Shown here: positions 60,983-64,000 of the stretch, one piece after another | Position numbering within the stretch: position 1 is the first letter of the stretch | Layout of the letters: each line of letters begins with the position of its first letter | Assembly (NCBI RefSeq): GCF_000373245.1 | Contig: NZ_KB890742.1 | Coordinates: forward strand, 1-64,000 | DNA: 64,000 bases | Source of the DNA: Echinicola pacifica DSM 19836 | GTDB taxonomy: Bacteria > Bacteroidota > Bacteroidia > Cytophagales > Cyclobacteriaceae | Direction: 5' to 3' | Notes under the pieces: generated by a model | The model's database searches: none | The model's input: the letters and a program-made list of their open reading frames with translations, nothing else | What the model was told of the DNA's origin: nothing | Position numbers and translations under genes: made by a program

Positions 60983-61966
60983 TTAGGCCACTACAGCTAC
61001 TTTTTTGAGGATCATGTCCAGGACCTGATCAGCATTTATTCCCTCTGCGTGGGCTTCGTAAGTAAGTATCAATCGATGTCTCAGGCAATCGTGCAGCACT
61101 GCTCTTACATCCTCAGCAGACACGAAATCCCTGCCTTCCATATAGGCATGGGTTCTGCTGGCACGGTCTATCGCAATGGTCCCCCGAGGACTGGCGCCAT
61201 AGGCTAGCCAAGTCGCCAGCTCCTTATCATACTTATCTGGATATCGGGTGGCAGACACTAGGTCCACGATGTACTTTTCCATAGGCTCAGCTATGGTCAC
61301 TTTAGCGATTGAGTCTCTAGCCTGAAATATCACGGAGGCATCCAATCGCTCCGCTGCAGCCTCAGCCTCTGCATGGGTTTGCTCACCTCTGTTCAGCCTC
61401 ATAATGGCCAGTTCGGAGGCATCATCAGGATAATCAATGATCACATGCATCAGGAATCGATCCATTTGCGCTTCGGGCAAAGGATAGGTTCCTTCCTGCT
61501 CCACGGGGTTTTGGGTCGCCATCACCATGAATAAGGGATCCATAGGATACGTCTTACCCGCTACAGACACTTGCCTTTCTTCCATGGCCTCAAGGAGGGC
61601 GGACTGCACTTTGGCAGGAGCTCTATTGATCTCATCGGCCAAGATTAAATTACTAAAAATAGGACCTTCCTGAAACACAAATTTCTCCTCCAACTCCGGC
61701 TGGTAAATTTCTGTTCCCGTAATATCAGATGGCAGAAGATCGGGTGTAAACTGGATTCTGCTTAGGCCACAATCCAGCTCGGAGGCTAGCGTCTTGATGG
61801 CCCTGGTTTTTGCCAATCCCGGCAGGCCTTCCAAAAGCATATTGCCATTGGCGAGTAATACAAGAATAAGCCGATCAATCAGGGCTTGCTGACCGATTAT
61901 CGATCCGCCCATACGTTTCCTTAGTTGCTGAATGGCTTCCCACGAGGAACTTTTAGATTCTGTCAT
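60983..61966 (-). CDS. MoxR-family AAA+ ATPase
   Basis: 327 residues. Walker A is GLPGLAKT at 47-54, Walker B is ILADE ending at D111-E112, sensor 1 is the N of ATQNP (N153), and the sensor 2 arginine is in GASPRG (R261). The C-terminal lid region ends with LRHRLILTYEAHAEGI. MoxR ATPases act as chaperones that insert metals or assemble VWA-protein complexes. It opens a tight operon with DUF58, DUF4381, BatA, BatB/C and BatD, all overlapping or within ten bases. It starts 43 bp after the HAD gene, so it may have its own promoter there or be read through from it. Confidence 0.95.
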   Translation of the reverse strand: MTESKSSSWEAIQQLRKRMGGSIIGQQALIDRLILVLLANGNMLLEGLPGLAKTRAIKTLASELDCGLSRIQFTPDLLPSDITGTEIYQPELEEKFVFQEGPIFSNLILADEINRAPAKVQSALLEAMEERQVSVAGKTYPMDPLFMVMATQNPVEQEGTYPLPEAQMDRFLMHVIIDYPDDASELAIMRLNRGEQTHAEAEAAAERLDASVIFQARDSIAKVTIAEPMEKYIVDLVSATRYPDKYDKELATWLAYGASPRGTIAIDRASRTHAYMEGRDFVSAEDVRAVLHDCLRHRLILTYEAHAEGINADQVLDMILKKVAVVA

Positions 61967-62009
61967 ATTATAAAATTATTCTTAGGCCAAAAAAACCAGA
62001 TTGCTATAC

Positions 62010-63050
62010 TTACTTGGCAGGAAACACCTGCTTAAAATCATTTTTCATATCGACCACAAGCCATCCTTTTTCGTCGGCTTCGACCAAGGCAGTTTCGAGG
62101 TGGCCTGAAGCCGTATGTTTCTCATAGGCAAATTCTCTTTCTGCATCCGTATGCCTTAGCAACATGCAAAAAGATCGATAGTTTGAGGAGCTGGTATATT
62201 GCAGCATCGCCTGATCTCCATCGCTATTTCCCGCCGCAAAAATGGGCTTCTTGCCGATAAATCGATGAATAGCTTGGGGTTTGCCGCCTTTATCATCTAT
62301 ATATAAATTGCCTGGCACCTTAGAAAGGACAGGCTTGCCATCGACCACTTCATATTTCACCTCGCCATAGCTTCCTATCACCTGATAAGGTGGGATGCCA
62401 TACTTCTCCTCAGCCCAGACGCGCATAAAATCCGCTCCTCCACCACTGACGATAAAAGTCTCAAAATCATGCTCACGCAATACATCTAAAAGCTCCAACA
62501 TGGGTTGGTAAACCAAGTCTATATACCGTCGTTCAAATTTCTTATTTGTAGCCGTATCGGCCCAATTACGAACACTGGCATTAAATTCATCTTCGGTTCT
62601 GGAATTATGTGTATCCTGCAGGAGGGCCACCAGTTCCTTCATTCCCATGGATTTCAACACCTCCATATTGCCATTGACCAGGTCAGAATATATTTTGTTT
62701 TTGGCCCATTCTGGATGGTCCTTCCATTGGGCTTTTAGCATATCAATGGTAAATACGAGCTGATTGGGGAATGGCTGCTCGGGCCATAATGTGCCATCAT
62801 TATCAAAAACGGCAATTCTATCGTTAACAGGAACAAAATCACTTGACTGATCATCGGTGACACGGTTCAGCCAAGTTAATATCTTTTGTCTTGGCTCTGC
62901 TTGCCAAGAGGCCAAACGCATGGTTTGACCAGTAATTTTTGGATTGGAACTAGGTTCTTCAGCCGTAGGGACATCACTCGGAGTTCCTTGGCAAGCGGAA
63001 AATATAAGCGCTATTATAACAGGTAAAAAATGAATTTTCATCTTGGTCAT
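62010..63050 (-). CDS. HAD-family hydrolase, predicted lipoprotein phosphatase
   Basis: 346 residues. The N-terminus (MTKMKIHFLPVIIALIFSAC) ends in a lipobox with C20; starting at M4 would also work. HAD motif I is VFDNDGTLW with D83 and D85, motif II is the Ser in FIVSGGG, and the final acidic motif is AAGNSDGD. The cap region is helical. This kind of HAD lipoprotein is a predicted periplasmic or outer-membrane phosphatase with unknown substrate. It lies between the arylsulfatase and moxR, and a terminator separates it from the arylsulfatase, so it is probably expressed on its own. Confidence 0.88.
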   Translation of the reverse strand: MTKMKIHFLPVIIALIFSACQGTPSDVPTAEEPSSNPKITGQTMRLASWQAEPRQKILTWLNRVTDDQSSDFVPVNDRIAVFDNDGTLWPEQPFPNQLVFTIDMLKAQWKDHPEWAKNKIYSDLVNGNMEVLKSMGMKELVALLQDTHNSRTEDEFNASVRNWADTATNKKFERRYIDLVYQPMLELLDVLREHDFETFIVSGGGADFMRVWAEEKYGIPPYQVIGSYGEVKYEVVDGKPVLSKVPGNLYIDDKGGKPQAIHRFIGKKPIFAAGNSDGDQAMLQYTSSSNYRSFCMLLRHTDAEREFAYEKHTASGHLETALVEADEKGWLVVDMKNDFKQVFPAK

Positions 63051-63085
63051 AATTATATGGTGGAGCTGAATACAAAGATAAAAAA

Positions 63086-63115
63086 AACTCCCTAGTACAT
63101 TTCGACTAGGGAGTT
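63086..63115 (-). terminator. Intrinsic terminator after the arylsulfatase gene
   Basis: Aactccctagt (63,086-63,096) and actagggagtt (63,105-63,115) are exact inverted repeats with an eight-base loop. On the minus strand a run of T residues follows. It starts eight bases after the arylsulfatase stop codon and separates it from the HAD gene. Confidence 0.88.
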
Positions 63116-63122
63116 GAGATGA

Positions 63123-64000
63123 TTATTGAGCTCTAGGATTGCCTCGAGTCATTTGATCTACGACTTTGTCAACAGACAGAGAAGACCCTAATACAGGAGG
63201 ATAGTCCTTAAACGTTTTTAAGAAATTAGTTGCAAGCGCCTGAGCAGGCACAAACATCCACATATTGTCAGCATACCAACGGGTATATAGAGCGGCTTTC
63301 CAAGAAACCTCATACGGATCGGCACGAAGGTTAATAACGATTGGCCAGCTTGGAGACTTTCTGTAAGCTTCTGCAATAGAACCTTCCATAATCGTAAAGT
63401 GAAGCTTGAAATCGTTAAATCTAATGGCATTAAGATTGCCACCTGCATCAAAATAGAATATCTCTTTACGAGGAGATTCAGCTTCTTCACCTTTGAAGAA
63501 AGGAAGCAGATTGTACCCATCCAGGTGAGCATTGAAGTTTTTACCATTTGCCTGGTAACCGTTCAATAATTTTTCTTTTACCTTAGGCTCGCCAGCGGCA
63601 GCTACCAAGGTAGGCATCATATCTTCATGAGAGAAGATATCATTATATACTGTACCCGGCTCGATTACGCCTGGCCATCTGATGGCGCAAGGTACTCTGA
63701 ATCCACCTTCCCAGGTCGTTCCTTTTTCACCTGCAAATGGAGTGCTTCCACCGTCAGGCCATGTGAATTTCTCCGCACCATTATCAGTAGAATACATGAT
63801 GATAGTGTTATCGATAATTCCCAATTCCTCCAGCTTAGCCAAAACAACGCCTACAGCCTTGTCATGCTCCACCATACCATCAGGATAAAGACCAATGCCT
63901 GTTACCCCTTGACTTTCCTCTTCCAGGTGAGTCCATACGTGCATCCTGGTTGAGTTTAACCATACGAAGAATGGTTTCCCTGCTTCATGCGCACGCTCAA
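63123..64000 (-). CDS. Arylsulfatase, C-terminal part, truncated by window edge
   Basis: The frame stays open to the window edge. The first codons seen (ERAHEAGKPFFVWLNSTRMH, then VWTHLEEES) match the strand before the second metal-binding segment of formylglycine sulfatases. Other matches are DGMVEHDKAVG, the metal-site MYSTDNGAE, PFAGEKGTTWEGGFRVPCAI and SHEDMMPTLVAAAGEP. The catalytic C/SxPxR motif lies outside the window. Enzymes of this type remove sulfate esters, often from marine polysaccharides, in the periplasm or outside the cell; the substrate is unknown. An ATG at 63,944 is an internal methionine, not the start. Confidence 0.92.
   Translation of the reverse strand, partial: ERAHEAGKPFFVWLNSTRMHVWTHLEEESQGVTGIGLYPDGMVEHDKAVGVVLAKLEELGIIDNTIIMYSTDNGAEKFTWPDGGSTPFAGEKGTTWEGGFRVPCAIRWPGVIEPGTVYNDIFSHEDMMPTLVAAAGEPKVKEKLLNGYQANGKNFNAHLDGYNLLPFFKGEEAESPRKEIFYFDAGGNLNAIRFNDFKLHFTIMEGSIAEAYRKSPSWPIVINLRADPYEVSWKAALYTRWYADNMWMFVPAQALATNFLKTFKDYPPVLGSSLSVDKVVDQMTRGNPRAQ

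Noticed and set aside
63123-63944. Arylsulfatase starting at the ATG at 63,944.
   Set aside because: The frame remains open to the window edge with sulfatase-like residues (KPFFVWLNSTRMH) upstream, so this is an internal methionine.

Overview
The window is from a Bacteroidota chromosome, most likely a Cytophagales member (Cyclobacteriaceae-like). The evidence is type IX secretion (T9SS) type B sorting domains, a PorP/SprF protein, a SusC/SusD pair, a Bat (aerotolerance-type) operon and a general lack of Shine-Dalgarno sequences. Almost everything is transcribed from the minus strand, so reading order is from high to low coordinates.

About 72% of the window (1-46,486) is one secreted-adhesin locus. 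In transcription order it holds: giant adhesin B (46,486-25,375, split by a single-base frameshift near 44,158 into a 779-aa signal-peptide/DUF4347 piece and a 6,275-aa piece carrying the sorting domain); an intact porP/sprF-like gene (25,369-24,389); giant adhesin A (24,324-646, 7,892 aa, intact); a decayed 3' stub of a second porP gene (about 503-387); and the start of an OmpA/TPR-type protein that runs off the left edge. The two adhesins are tandem paralogues. Each has a different N-terminal head with binding-type modules between calcium-binding thrombospondin-3-like loops, then SprB-like repeats, then 31 (A) or 33 (B) DUF7507-type beta domains, one DUF11 domain and a T9SS sorting domain. 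The stalks show nested duplication: a six-domain block of about 2.4 kb repeated three times in both genes, then copy-specific expansion of different domain classes near the C-terminus. The porP stub suggests that an [adhesin-porP] unit was duplicated within an ancestral adhesin-porP-ompA operon.

From 46,487 to 47,572 is an AT-rich, largely gene-free region upstream of the adhesin operon. Next comes a nutrient-uptake cluster on the minus strand: susC (54,010-50,774), susD (50,754-48,955) and a secreted phosphodiesterase/pyrophosphatase-like enzyme (48,873-47,650), ending at a clear intrinsic terminator. A TetR-family regulator is divergent (54,657-55,241). The 646-bp gap between it and susC holds two near-identical palindromes, each about 80 bp upstream of one of the two divergent start codons, which look like shared operators.

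From 55,220 to 61,966 is a compact MoxR-DUF58-DUF4381-BatA-BatB/C-BatD operon with overlapping genes, followed by a small CBU_0592-like membrane protein. Upstream are a HAD-family lipoprotein hydrolase and the 3' part of an arylsulfatase that runs off the right edge, separated by an intrinsic terminator.

No tRNA, rRNA, CRISPR array, intact insertion sequence or prophage gene was seen.
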